Shown here: piece after piece, positions 49,922 to 59,600 of the stretch
Position numbering within the stretch: position 1 is the stretch's first letter
Layout of the letters: each line of letters opens with the position of its first letter
Source of the DNA: Actinomadura sp. NAK00032
GTDB lineage: Bacteria > Actinomycetota > Actinomycetes > Streptosporangiales > Streptosporangiaceae
Assembly (NCBI RefSeq): GCF_013364275.1
Contig: NZ_CP054932.1
Coordinates: 1,674,001 to 1,738,000, forward strand
Direction: 5' to 3'
Length of the DNA stretch: 64,000 bases
Program-made: the position numbers and the translations under genes
Notes under the pieces: generated by a model
The model's input: the letters and a program-made list of their open reading frames with translations, nothing else
What the model was told of the DNA's origin: nothing
The model's database searches: none

Positions 49922-49952
49922 ACTCTCCAACCTCAACCAATATCGAGGTCAA
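49922..49952 (-). promoter_or_regulatory. SoxR/MerR-like promoter of the quinone oxidoreductase
   Basis: Minus strand: TTGACC, 19-bp spacer, GAGAGT. The spacer holds ACCTCGATATTGGTTGAGGT (plus 49930-49949), whose arms ACCTC.A / T.GAGGT match the SoxR-box outline. The -10 is weak, as expected for an activated promoter. Confidence 0.6.
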
Positions 49953-51088
49953 GGGCGACGCGGGGATCATGCGGGCGTCGACCAAAGGGAACCGAGCACG
50001 GCTGGCCCGTCACCGGAACAGGTGCGAGCACACTACGTACGGATGCGCGCCCGCTTGCGCCGCCACCTCACACCGGACCATGACGCCAAGGAGAACCTGC
50101 TCATGGACGGCTGTCCTCCGCCCGAGCCTGACCGTCCACAAGGCAGCGCGCCTTCCGATCGGCAACCAGGCCACACCCCGACGGACCGACCACGGCTACG
50201 ACCCGACGACGCGGTCTCCCGGAACAACGCGGCGACGCGGTCATCGTGTCGTTGTCGCCCACCGCACCGCCGTCGAACTGGTCGAACTCCAACGCCTGAA
50301 CAAAGGCGCCGCGTGCACTCGATCATCCTGAACGAACAACAACTTCAGCAGGCTCTACTACATCGTCGAGGCGCGCTGATCGCCGAACTGGACTTGCCCG
50401 ACCTACTGAACTCATCGGGCATCACCCCAGACGCATTGACCGACCACCTGGACGCCTTACGCGCCTCCACACGCCAGTCCGCTGCGGTTGCTGTGGCCGC
50501 GCGAGGGGCGGCTGCCCGAGGCGCCGTGGCTGGAGCTGCTGCGATCTGGCAGTTCAACCCGCCCATCTGCCAGTCGGCCGCAGCGCCGCCCCACACGTTC
50601 AGCGACGTCACCCCGCCCCAGACCAGACTGGGAACGACGGTGGCCGCCCTCGAATCCTTAACCGTCGTAAGACTCGACGCCCCAAGCATCCACCGAGGCC
50701 AACCGCCGCTGGGTCCCGCCCCGCGGAAATTCGCATGCCGTAGCCGCGATCTCGCAGTGAACCAAGCGATCCACGGCAACGCGCAAGGCACGGCATCGCA
50801 GCGGGATGACGTCCACCATCCGCGGCGGGCGGTTGTACTGCGACGGACCAGCCAGGCAGGCGCGGAACAAATACCCGCCCGTGCCCAAGGCACAACTCGT
50901 GGCCGCCCGGCCATTGGTGATTGAACGACCTCATCACTCAGTCAGTGCCGCCGCTTGAGCCCCCGGCGGCCGGCGTTGACGGAGGACTTTCCGTAGGTCA
51001 TGGCCCCCGTAGTGGCGAGTACGGGCCGGGGCGGCCTGGACGACGCTCATGACCCTCGGCGCGGCCATCATCTGGCGACGCCGGTAGG
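49953..51088. other. 1.1-kb region with no supportable gene
   Basis: GC content drops and codon bias is lost compared with the flanks. A 300-codon open frame (50022-50924, +) has no start context, no motif and a shuffled-looking composition; short pieces such as 'LRLLWPREGRLPEAPWLELL' in another frame look like protein remnants. Best read as decayed or non-coding DNA. Confidence 0.5.
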
Positions 51089-51445
51089 TCAAGCAGTCGG
51101 GAACTGTGTTGAGCCGGATGTGGGGTTGGCCGGGTAGGGACTCCGCATCGCGCCGAAGTAGGCCTCAGGTGGGCCTTCCACATGCTCGGGCAGCTCGTCC
51201 ATGAAGGCGCGCAACAACGCGGTGGCATTGTGCCGATCGAGGTCCTCTTGTGAACGCCAGACCTCGTAGAGGAAGAACCGGCCGTCATCCTGTTCGTGGA
51301 GGTGGTACTGAAGGCTGCCGGTGTGCCTCCGGGAGGGCTCGACGAGGTCCAGCAAGAGCTTGCCGAGTTGCTCGGCGTGCCCAGGCTTGGGGGTCAGGAA
51401 TCCGTAGAGCGAGACGGGTGCTGGTGCAGTCGAAGTCGTTGTCAT
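51089..51445 (-). CDS. Antibiotic biosynthesis monooxygenase (ABM) domain protein
   Basis: 118-residue YgiN-like ferredoxin-fold protein: 'GFLTPKPGHAEQLGKLLLDLVEPSRRH' (part), 'GSLQYHLHEQDDGRFFLYEVWRSQEDLDRHN' (part) with the conserved Trp/His, and 'ALLRAFMDELPE'. Such proteins oxidise quinols or polyketides, or scavenge reactive carbonyls. The ATG at 51445 follows a -10 (TAACGT) by seven bases and has no SD, pointing to a leaderless mRNA. Divergent from a MerR regulator 64 bp away. Confidence 0.85.
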   Translation of the reverse strand: MTTTSTAPAPVSLYGFLTPKPGHAEQLGKLLLDLVEPSRRHTGSLQYHLHEQDDGRFFLYEVWRSQEDLDRHNATALLRAFMDELPEHVEGPPEAYFGAMRSPYPANPTSGSTQFPTA

Positions 51446-51452
51446 GTGAGCA

Positions 51453-51484
51453 ACGTTAGAATGTGACATCGGTGTGAGATTCAA
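51453..51484 (-). promoter_or_regulatory. MerR-type promoter for the ABM gene
   Basis: Minus strand TTGAAT (51484-51479), 20-bp spacer, TAACGT (51458-51453), then 7 bases to the ATG. The over-long spacer suits activation by the adjacent MerR protein. Two TGTGA direct repeats sit within the spacer. Confidence 0.5.
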
Positions 51485-51509
51485 GCCGCGTGCCTATGGG
51501 GTGGGTCAC

Positions 51510-51869
51510 ATGAAAATCGGAGAGCTGTCCCGTGAAACGGGCGTGGCCGTCCGGCTCCTGCGCTACTACGAGGCTCAAGGCCTGCTCACCTCTCACCGAA
51601 GCCAGGGCGGACACCGCCATTACGGTCCCGAAGCCCCGGCTGAGGTCATACGCATCCGCGCCCTGCTCGCCGCCGGGCTCCCCACACGGGTCATCCGTGA
51701 GCTCATGCCGTGCTTCGTCGGCGACGGCACCGAGGTCCAGGCATGCGTTCTCGACCACCTCAGAACCCAGTGCGCCGAGATGGACTCGCGCATAGCCGAC
51801 CTCGTCCAGGCCCGCGCAGCTCTGGGCGACATCCTCGAGGCCTCAACCCGGTCTCTCGCCCGCGCCTGA
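51510..51869 (+). CDS. MerR-family regulator
   Basis: 119 residues. The winged helix 'MKIGELSRETGVAVRLLRYYEAQGLLTSHRSQGGHRHYG' (cited in part) is textbook MerR. It is followed by a short coiled-coil and C-terminal 'LDHLRTQCAEMDSRIADLVQARAALGDILE' (part). No metal-binding CxC is seen, so a drug or redox effector is more likely than a metal. Divergent from the ABM monooxygenase, its probable target. Confidence 0.9.
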   Translation: MKIGELSRETGVAVRLLRYYEAQGLLTSHRSQGGHRHYGPEAPAEVIRIRALLAAGLPTRVIRELMPCFVGDGTEVQACVLDHLRTQCAEMDSRIADLVQARAALGDILEASTRSLARA

Positions 51870-52118
51870 ACCGCGCTGCCGCCGGCTGTCGCGTGCGATG
51901 GCCGTGGCCGACGTGCCCGACGTACTTGTGGACATGCAGATGCCCTTCCCTGACGAAATCGATGCGGGCGAGGGCTGCGAGGCGCAGACGGGGTGTGTGA
52001 TCAGGCGGTCTTGCGCCAGATCGGCAGGTGCCCAGGCTCGGACGGCTCCGGCCCATGCTGATGGGACGACCGGACGTCAGCAGGTGGCCAGTCTGGGTGG
52101 GGAGGGGCTGCGCCTGGG

Positions 52119-52382
52119 TTGGTGGAGGCGGGCCGCTGGGTGCGGTGGATGAAGGCCGTCGACACCTTCACTCCGATCAAGGCCGCTTCCCGCTGCCTGC
52201 TGTTCTCCGCTGTCAATCCCAAGAAGCTGATGATATGCGCAGCGGTCGGCATCGCCATCGTCCGGGGAGCGCTGGGCATTGGTGGGCAGGCCGTGTCGGT
52301 CGCCGTCTTCGTGGTGATCGCGGTGTGCAGTGTGGCCGTCCCCGTGCTCGTCAGCCTGGCCTTGCTGGTCACACAGTCTGGG
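52119..52382 (+). pseudogene. 3' fragment of a GAP/Sap-family membrane protein
   Basis: The frame reads 'VRWMKAVDTFTPIKAASRCLLF' then 'SAVNPKKLMICAAVGIAIV' and 'GGQAVSVAVFVVIAVCSVAVPVLVSLAL' (part), which is the last third of GAP-family (Sap-like) transporters with two transmembrane helices. The N-terminal two thirds are absent upstream and the frame then runs into G-rich repeats. A truncated remnant. Confidence 0.6.
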
Positions 52383-52489
52383 CCAGGGCGGCGGCTGGGG
52401 TCGAGCCGGGGAGAGCGGCTCGCTGCCCGCCCGTGTTGGCGGGACGGGCTGCGGGTGGGCGTGGGTGGCGTCATGCAGCCCGGGGATCC

Positions 52490-52870
52490 AGGGCCAGTGG
52501 GGCGGGCGACCAGCCGTGGTGGACGGCCTCCGCTGACACTGGTTGGTCCCCCAGGCCGGACCGGGGAGTGCGGTTATGCGGCTCGGCGTAGCGGGGCGGC
52601 CAACTCGCCGGGATGGTGGTCTACGCCGGTAGGCCCGAGGCCAGTGGGGCGGGCGGCCAGCCGGTGTCGAGGGCTTCCGGCTCATTGGTGGGTCGGTCCG
52701 GGACGGGCCGGGGGGGCGTGCGGTTATGCGGTTCGGCTTGTTGGGGGTGGATAGCCGGCCGGGATGGTGGTCCATGGCGGTGGGCCTGTGGCCAGCGGGG
52801 TGGTCGGGCTTGGGTTGTGGGCATGTGGTCATGGCGTCTGAGGCCGAGGTGGTGGGTGATCGTGGTGCGG
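52490..52870. repeat. Degenerate G-rich repeat of about 150 bp
   Basis: The anchor GGCCAGTGGGGCGGGCG recurs at 52492, 52639 and (as GGCCAGCGGGGTGG) 52790, that is at 147- and 151-bp steps, with GGGATGGTGGTCYAYG and TGCGGTTATGCGG also repeated in register. Roughly two and a half worn copies, downstream of the HNH gene. On the minus strand it reads as Pro/Arg-rich frame, perhaps relics of the HNH protein's tail. Confidence 0.6.
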
Positions 52871-53048
52871 GCGCTGTCAGGCCCCGCATGGGTGGAGCGG
52901 TCGGTGTCAGTGCGGGACCTGCGGCCACGCGACCTCGACCGGCACGGTAGGCGGCCGGGTTGGGGCCACGGCCCCCGGCCAGGCCCGCGCCGAAGGAGCA
53001 GCCGGTCTGACCTAGGGCGTGGGCATGGGCGTGGGTGTGGGTGTGGGT

Positions 53049-54293
53049 TCATGCGGCCTGGGGCCAGGGTGGTGGGCGGCCGGGTTGGGGCAGGGTTCTG
53101 GTTCCGGGTGGGTGGAGGCGGTAGGTGTAGCGGCCGTCCGGCGCCTTGGTGATGTGGAGCCGGTCGGGGTGGGTGTGTTTGTAGCGGTTGTGCCAGCCGC
53201 AGGTGAGGGCGAGTTGGTCGATGTCGGTGGGGCTGCGGCCGAGGGCCCAGCCGTGGACGTGGTCGACCTCGCACAGCGTCCCCGGCACCTCGCACCCCAG
53301 CACCGCGCACGTCGGATACAAGGTCTCCAGGACCCGGCGCTGAGCACCGGTGGCGAACCGCACCCGATGCCCCAGATACAGCGGAGTGTTCCCGCCACCG
53401 AGCAGCAGCGGTGACACTCCGGCGGCCAGCGCGATCCGTCGGGCCTGCTGTGCCGGGATCGCGGTACCGTCGGTCAGCCTCGCGGGGGTGGTGCCGCCGG
53501 TGAGGGTGTCCAGGTCGCAGATCACGGTGACGCGGGTGGCCCTGTGCCCGCCCGACAGCACGCTGGTGAGTGCGGCTGCCGTCCGCTCCGACAGGTCGCG
53601 GTGGTCGTCGGTCCCGGCGGGTTTGGCCAAGGGCGCGAGGGTGCCGTCGAAGATCGCGGCGTCTTCGGCGTTGAGCCAGCCCTTGATGTAGCGGCCGCCG
53701 TCCAGGGAGCGGGTCGAGTCGATCCATGACCGCTCATACCCGCGCGCCACTTCTTCGGGGGCCTGCTCGGTGCCGTCGCGTTCGGCGATGACCTCGCGGA
53801 TCCGCTTACCGAACGAGGCGATCTTCCCGGCGGAGAAGCCCTGGTCGACCATGCCCAGCAGGATCGTCTCGGCCCGGCCGCAGTCGTGGTCGTCGAGCCG
53901 GGTCGTGGCGTCGGCGATGGTGGCGGCGTACCCGGCCGACAGCTCACCAGAAGCCCACCGCCCGGCCACCTTCGGCAGGCGGTGGCGCTGGCGGGCCAGG
54001 GTCAACCGTTCTTTGGCGCGGGCTTCGCGCATGCCCAGGCGGGACCGCAGCCAGGACCGGGTGGAGGGGAAACCCCACCGCTGCACCTCCCGCGCGCCGT
54101 CCACCACCGTGATGAACCCGGCCAGGGCGGCCTCCTGCAGATCACCGGCGGCGGCGAGGGTCTCGACGAGATCCATGCACACCGCCGCCGAGTCGGGTGC
54201 GGTACGGGAGGCGAGTTCGGCGGCGATCGCCGATGCCGCGTCCACCAATTCCATGGTGGACGCCTCATCGAGGTCGACCGCGATTGAACTCAT
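53049..54293 (-). CDS. DUF222 / HNH endonuclease protein (13E12-like)
   Basis: 414 residues. N-terminal DUF222 helical domain ('ALAGFITVVDGAREVQRWGFPSTRSWLRSRLGM', part; 'ASGELSAGYAATIADATTRL'). C-terminal HNH nuclease motif 'CAVLGCEVPGTLCEVDHVHGW' (part) ending 'LALTCGWHNRYKH', giving the zinc and catalytic residues. The Pro-rich tail is variable in the family. These proteins are multi-copy and often near mobile DNA in actinomycetes; biological role unsettled. ATG after GGGGG. Confidence 0.88.
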   Translation of the reverse strand: MSSIAVDLDEASTMELVDAASAIAAELASRTAPDSAAVCMDLVETLAAAGDLQEAALAGFITVVDGAREVQRWGFPSTRSWLRSRLGMREARAKERLTLARQRHRLPKVAGRWASGELSAGYAATIADATTRLDDHDCGRAETILLGMVDQGFSAGKIASFGKRIREVIAERDGTEQAPEEVARGYERSWIDSTRSLDGGRYIKGWLNAEDAAIFDGTLAPLAKPAGTDDHRDLSERTAAALTSVLSGGHRATRVTVICDLDTLTGGTTPARLTDGTAIPAQQARRIALAAGVSPLLLGGGNTPLYLGHRVRFATGAQRRVLETLYPTCAVLGCEVPGTLCEVDHVHGWALGRSPTDIDQLALTCGWHNRYKHTHPDRLHITKAPDGRYTYRLHPPGTRTLPQPGRPPPWPQAA

Positions 54294-54375
54294 ACCCCCA
54301 ATGATATCCGGCCGGGCACCCTTTCATCCTTTCGGGCCGGAATTCTTCCATGATTCTTTTCGAGTCTTGTTGATC

Positions 54376-54390
54376 AACGGGTATCCCGTT
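54376..54390. promoter_or_regulatory. Palindrome upstream of the HNH gene
   Basis: AACGGG-TAT-CCCGTT, 83 bp upstream of the HNH start, in an AT-richer leader (54294-54480) that otherwise carries no gene. Could be an operator. Confidence 0.35.
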
Positions 54391-54490
54391 ATCCACAAAG
54401 GCCCATTTCGGGCATTTCGATTTCGTTGTCCTGCCGGGTGTTGTCGTTGTGTGTTTCTGGTTGGTGGTTCTGGTTGGGGTGGGGGCGGCG

Positions 54491-54524
54491 CGTCGGGCAG
54501 AGGGCAGGCGGAGCCTGCCCGACG
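54491..54524. repeat. Nested GC hairpin before the IS element
   Basis: CGTCGGGCA and TGCCCGACG are complementary 9-bp arms; inside, GGCAGGC-GGA-GCCTGCC can form a competing hairpin. It belongs to the palindromic intergenic unit that the IS element interrupted. Confidence 0.5.
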
Positions 54525-54566
54525 AAAGCTGCACTCAGGGGCCGCAGAGGCTCCGAAGTCAAGGGT

Positions 54567-56144
54567 CAATGCCACTTAGTTAGGCTGCGGAACCCAGAAT
54601 CTTGATGGCGGGTTCTTCCGTGTGATAGGTGCAGCTGTCTGCGGGTCGTTTGACTCGGTAGGACGTGTACCGCTGGCGTTTGGTAACGCGTGGATAGCTT
54701 CGTAGACGCCGTGGCGGGTTCGGTCGTTCGACTATCTCGGCGATGGTGTCGGCGGTCGCGCGCTCAAGGTGCGGTGGGGGAAAAATCCGCCGGGCCTCCT
54801 ACCTGCCGGCGGACGATGCGAAGTGAGCGGATGAACGACAACCGGTCTGGATCCAATTCCGCTTGATCCGCGGCCTCGGCCATGAGGTGCCGGACGCCGT
54901 AGTATGTCAGCAGCATCCCCCACAGTTCCTGCTCGACCATCTCGGGTGACTTCGAGCGCAACAACGCTCCGGCGCCCTTCTGGTGCGTTTTCATCTCGCC
55001 GATGGCCGCTTCGATCTCCCACCGCTCATGGTAAGCGGCGGCGAGTTCTGTCGCGGGCGCGTCCAGGGGGTCAAGGATGGTGGTGACGAGGGTGAACAGT
55101 TCATCCTCTCCACGGTTGGTCACTTCATATTCCACGACCCGGACGTACAGGCCGGGAAGTTCGGTCAGTTCCATAGTCCCGGCCGCCAAGCGTTTGGACG
55201 CGGCGGTGCGGGCTCTGCGGTTCGCCGAATATGACAGATAAGACCCATCGGGGAGCCATTTGATGACCGGAAGCAGAACATTGATCTTGGCGCGCAGCAA
55301 CGCGTCCGCTCCAGCATCTCTGATCCGTTGCAGATGTTCGTTGCTGTACATGCCCCGGTCGCCGATGACCAGCATGTCCTCGGCCACGATCCCCGAGCCC
55401 AGCAGCCGGGTCGCCAGCGCGATCTCGGTATCGTGCTGCGCACCGAACTCCGCTCCGACGATGGCGTGGGTGCCGCATTCGGCCAGCCCGACCACCAGCA
55501 CTTTGGGGAACACGCCTTTCTCGTCCTTTTTCTTCCCCGCATACCCGAAACGTTCGGCGTTCGCGGCGCTGTCGGGCACTTCGATGTCGAAGCCGTCAAG
55601 GGCCATCAGCCGCCACCGCCCCAGCCACGCGCCCTGGGTCGACCGCCGGGCACAGGGAACCGCGACACGGAAGAACAGATCACGCATCACCTCGGCCCCA
55701 AGCCGCCGACGTGCCTGGGTCAACGCACCGGACGACGGCACCACCCACTCGTTCCGCCAGATCCGCAACCCGCGCAGGCCCTGCACCAGCTTACGTATCA
55801 CTTCCTCATACGCGTCCGCATGGAACAACGTCAACGCCATGACGAAATAGACCACGACACGCGCAGGCAGCAGCCGCACCCGCACCCGCTTTTCCCGGCG
55901 TCCGGCAGCGGCGATCACCTCATCCACCAGCTCACGCGGCACCAAGCGCGTCAAAACCCCGATACCGATCTGATCTACCAGCACACCAGCCGAACCCGAA
56001 CCACGCGCAGCAGCCTCATCCATCGTCGCACGGTAGATCGACCGCTACTTCCACGTCCACGAAAACCCAAAAATGAACTAATCCACAAACCACCCTGTGG
56101 ATATGTGAAGAAGCCGACGCACCAGCACTAACTAAGTGGCATTG
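54567..56144 (-). mobile_element. Complete IS4-family insertion sequence
   Basis: 1,578 bp. Both ends carry the 17-bp inverted repeat CAATGCCACTTAGTTAG (54567-54583 and complement 56128-56144). The 10-bp target duplication AGTCAAGGGT is perfect on both sides (54557-54566 and 56145-56154), so insertion is recent or well conserved. It encodes one transposase. The target lies in the arm of a palindromic intergenic sequence. Confidence 0.95.
54764..56023 (-). CDS. IS4-family DDE transposase
   Basis: 419 residues, intact. The RNase-H-like catalytic acids are in 'RLMALDGFDIEVPDS' (first D), 'MLVIGDRGMYSNEHL' (second D) and the IS4 YREK signature 'YHERWEIEAAIGEMK' (Y-x2-R-x3-E-x6-K) giving the catalytic Glu. 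The N-terminal domain 'LTRLVPRELVDEVIAAAGRREKRVRVRLLPARVVVYFVMALTLF' (part) is usual for this subgroup. ATG start. It fills nearly the whole element. Confidence 0.95.
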   Translation of the reverse strand: MDEAAARGSGSAGVLVDQIGIGVLTRLVPRELVDEVIAAAGRREKRVRVRLLPARVVVYFVMALTLFHADAYEEVIRKLVQGLRGLRIWRNEWVVPSSGALTQARRRLGAEVMRDLFFRVAVPCARRSTQGAWLGRWRLMALDGFDIEVPDSAANAERFGYAGKKKDEKGVFPKVLVVGLAECGTHAIVGAEFGAQHDTEIALATRLLGSGIVAEDMLVIGDRGMYSNEHLQRIRDAGADALLRAKINVLLPVIKWLPDGSYLSYSANRRARTAASKRLAAGTMELTELPGLYVRVVEYEVTNRGEDELFTLVTTILDPLDAPATELAAAYHERWEIEAAIGEMKTHQKGAGALLRSKSPEMVEQELWGMLLTYYGVRHLMAEAADQAELDPDRLSFIRSLRIVRRQVGGPADFSPTAP

Positions 56145-56154
56145 AGTCAAGGGT

Positions 56155-56634
56155 GGGACGGAGTCCCATCGCGAAGCGACGCCGAAGGCGCCCTTGACTT
56201 TGGAGGGGCGGCCCCGTACGCAGCGCCGCCCCCACCACAATTCCACGAAGAACGATCAGACCATGGTGTCTGATCTGGTCGAACTCCGAGCTGGACGAAC
56301 ACCGAGTTGGGCGTATGCCGAGCTGTGTGGACCTGCACCTGGACGGCGCGGCCGGGCGCCGCCGGCGGGCATCGCTAGGCCCACGTCCGCGATGCCCGCC
56401 TCCTCGTCGGTCCCGGCGGCGCTGCCCGCGGCCCGGCCCGGTAGCCCTCCAGCAGCGCGGTCGGGTTGAAGATCGTCCTGGTTGAGCGTCGGCCTGGTTT
56501 ATCGCTGCCGTGGTCGAACGTCGGTCTGGTTGGTCATCGGTTTCGTCGAATGCAGGCCGTGGCTGAACTCCGCAGTGGTCGGATGCCGGCCTGGTCGAAC
56601 GTGGGCTGGTCGAGTATCCGGTGAACGATGGCGG
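56155..56634. other. Intergenic region right of the IS element
   Basis: It begins with the right part of the split palindrome (mini-hairpins GGGAC/GTCCC, TCGC/GCGA, GCC/GGC, then CCCTTGACTT at 56191-56200, complementary to AAGTCAAGGG on the left of the IS). Further on TGGTCGAACGTSGGYCTGGTT-like strings recur at about 56,480, 56,513 and 56,594. No gene is supported. Confidence 0.5.
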
Positions 56635-59600
56635 CTAAGCGTTGCGAAGGGCCTTTTCTATGGCGGATAGTTTGTCTGCCAGGTGGAGTAGGGCGCCTAC
56701 GGACGGGTCTTCGGTGTTGCCCGTTAGGGTTTGGGAGCGCTGGTAGGCCGCCTTGACCTCTGTCCAACGGTCCGCTTCGGCGGCGGCCAGGGTGCCTCGG
56801 AGTTCGGACAGTTTCAGGAGATTGGCTTCGGCGTCCGAGGTCAGTGTCTGCGACTCGGCTCGGTAGTGGTCGTCCAATGCCGCTTCCAGTTCCCGGGCGT
56901 TCATCACCGGGAGGATCCGTTCGGCCAGTTTGTTCATGTCTCGGTAGGAGCCCTGGAGGCGGAACGGTGGCTCGGTGCGGGACGCGTCGTCCTGGGCGGC
57001 GGAGGCTATGTATGCGCGGTTGACCGTCAGCACCACCTGCTGCACATGTATCAGCTTCTCCAGGACGGACAGAATCTCGTCCAATTCGGCCTGGGAGTAA
57101 GGGTGCGACAGGCGGTCCGGGCGGACGGTCTGGTCGCCTGAGGCGAGGCGCACCAGCAGTTCTACGTCGTCGCGGTCGCGGGTCGTTAGCGGGGCCAGGA
57201 CAGGGTTCGAGGTCAGTGCGTTCTCGATGTAGCTCAGGGCGAACAGATCGTCCTTGCCGGACAGGACGTCGCCCAGGTTCCATACGTCGGCGCGGTTCGC
57301 GAGCATGTCGGGGATGCGGAAGCGTCGGCCTGATTCGGTGTACGGGTTGCCGGCCATGCAGACCGCGAAGCGCTTGCCGCGCAGATCGTAGGTGCGGGCG
57401 GCGCCTTCTATGCGGCGTTGGGCATCGCAGAGAGGGATGAACTTCTGGAGGAACTCGGGCGATGTGTGCTGGATGTCGTCCACGTAGAGCAGGACGTTGT
57501 TACCCATGTCGAGGGCGAGGTTGATCTTCTCGATCTCGCGGGCCGCCGTCGCGTTAGGCGCCTGGGCCGGGTCCAGGGACGTGACGTCGTGGCCGAGCGC
57601 GGGGCCGTCCACCCGCACCAGTGCCAGGCCGAGGCGGTCGGCTACGTATTCCATGAGCGTCGTTTTGCCGTAGCCGGGCGGGGAGATGAGCAGGAGAAGG
57701 CCCATCTGGTCAGTGCGCTTGCCATCGCCGGCGGCGCCGAGCTGCTTGGCCAGGTTGTCGCCGATGAGCGGCAGGTAGACCTCGTCCACCAGGCGGTTTC
57801 GGACGAACGCGCTCATCGTGCGGGGCTTGAAGTCGGCCAGACCTAGGCGCTTCTCCTCAACGGTGATCAGGTCGTTGCGCTGTTTCTGGTAGGCGCGGAA
57901 GGCGGGGACGCGCTCGTTCCGGAAATGGTGAGTGCGGGCCAGCGTCTCGTCCAGGCGCAGGTTCAGGCGGCGGTCGGTGATGCGCGGGTGGTCGCCTAGG
58001 AGGTCCTCGATCGTGGCCGTCAGCGCGGCGGGGGAGTCGTAGCGGGCGGACGGGCACAGGAGCGTCGCCACGGCCTCGGGGAGGTCGGCTTCGTCGCCGC
58101 CATCGCCGGTCGCCAGGTAGGAGGCCAGCCACGCTTCGGCCAGTTGGTGGCGAGCGGTGAGCGTGCCGACATCACGCAAGTCGTCGTCGAGTGTCGTGTC
58201 GCCCAGTGCTTGCGTGAATCCCTTCAGGAGGGCGCGGGCGCCCTGGCTCGTTACGAAGCCGTCCGGGGCCGTGGCCAATTCCTCGATGAGGTATTCGGCG
58301 GCCAGCGGGTCGGGCAGGCGCAGGTGATGGTGCCGGGCGAAACCGGTGATGGACGCGGTCAGTTCGGCGGTCAGGTCGGTCAACGCGTCGGTGCGGCCGA
58401 AGGCTTGGCGGGCGCGGATCAGTGACCGGGCTCGCGCCGTCCACATGGCGCGTTCGGTCTCGTCCGGGCCGTGCGTCCAGAAGAGTTGCGCGGTGGCTCG
58501 GGCAGGGCCCGGGTAGCGGAGCAGGCCCGCGTCGGCGCGCAGCCGCAGCAGCGCGTCCAGGATGCGGGCCGCGTCGTGGTCGTGGACGCCCCGCTCGTAG
58601 CCTTCGTCGTAGCGGTCGGCGGCCACGTCGCGGACGAGGCCGAGCAGGCGGCCATCGGCGGCCGCCCCCAGGAGGTCGTCCAGGGGTGAGGTGGCCAGGA
58701 TCGATGTCGCCAGGTACTCGGCTCGGTATGTTTCCGGGGTTTCCGATACCAGGGTCTGGTTCCACAGGGGACGGGTCGCGGCGAAGCCCTCGTCCTGGAC
58801 GGGCGCCCGGTAGTCGGTCCCCGTGATCGCGAACGCGACCGCGTCGCGGTGCGGGACGAGGGTCAGCTCGATCGGACGGGTGTTGACCGCGAACCGGTGC
58901 CGGCCCAGCCGGATCGTCCCGCCGTCGTCCCCGTACAGGTCGAGGCGGTCGCGCAGCGCGCGGCCCGCCTCCTGCCGGGCCGCCTTGACGCGTCCTTCCA
59001 GCTCCTCCGCCCGGACGCCGTCGTCCAGGCCGCGCAGCTCGTCGGCGATCGAGCGGAGCCGCGCCACCATCGCGTCGGTCGCGAAGTAGGTGTTGACCTC
59101 GTCCGGCGAACCGAGGGTGGCGGCGCGGCGGTGGACGCCCGCCAGGATCCGGTCGGCCGACTCGGTGAGCCGGTCGGTGCGGCGGGCGCGCTCGTCCAGC
59201 AGGGTCTGCTTGCGGGACGAGAACGCCTCGTAGACCTCGGTCCGCTTCGTCTCCAGCTCGCCGAGGAACTCGTCCAGCTCGGCGAAGCGGGCCTGGAGGG
59301 TCTCCAGCCGGAGCAGCAGGCGGCCCAGCCGCTCGTCGCAGTCCTCGGGCGTGGCGGCGGTCGCGAGGGCGCCGGCGATCGACTGGTCCAGCAGGGCGAG
59401 TTCGGCGGCGAACGCGGCGCGCCCCTCGCGTCCGAGCAGGTCGCGGCGCCGGTTGTCGAGGACGGCGCGGGCCCGGTTGAGGCCGCCGAGCACCTCGCCG
59501 ACCCGCTCCAGGATCGCGGTCCGCGCGGTCGCGTCGGTGATGTCGAGGTCGCCGACGACCTCGGTGACGACCTCCAGCCCCTCGTTCTGCGCGGCGAGGA

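Noticed and set aside
50022..50924. 300-codon + frame in the low-GC region
   Set aside because: No ribosome site, no recognisable family, irregular codon usage; opposite-strand frames are equally long.
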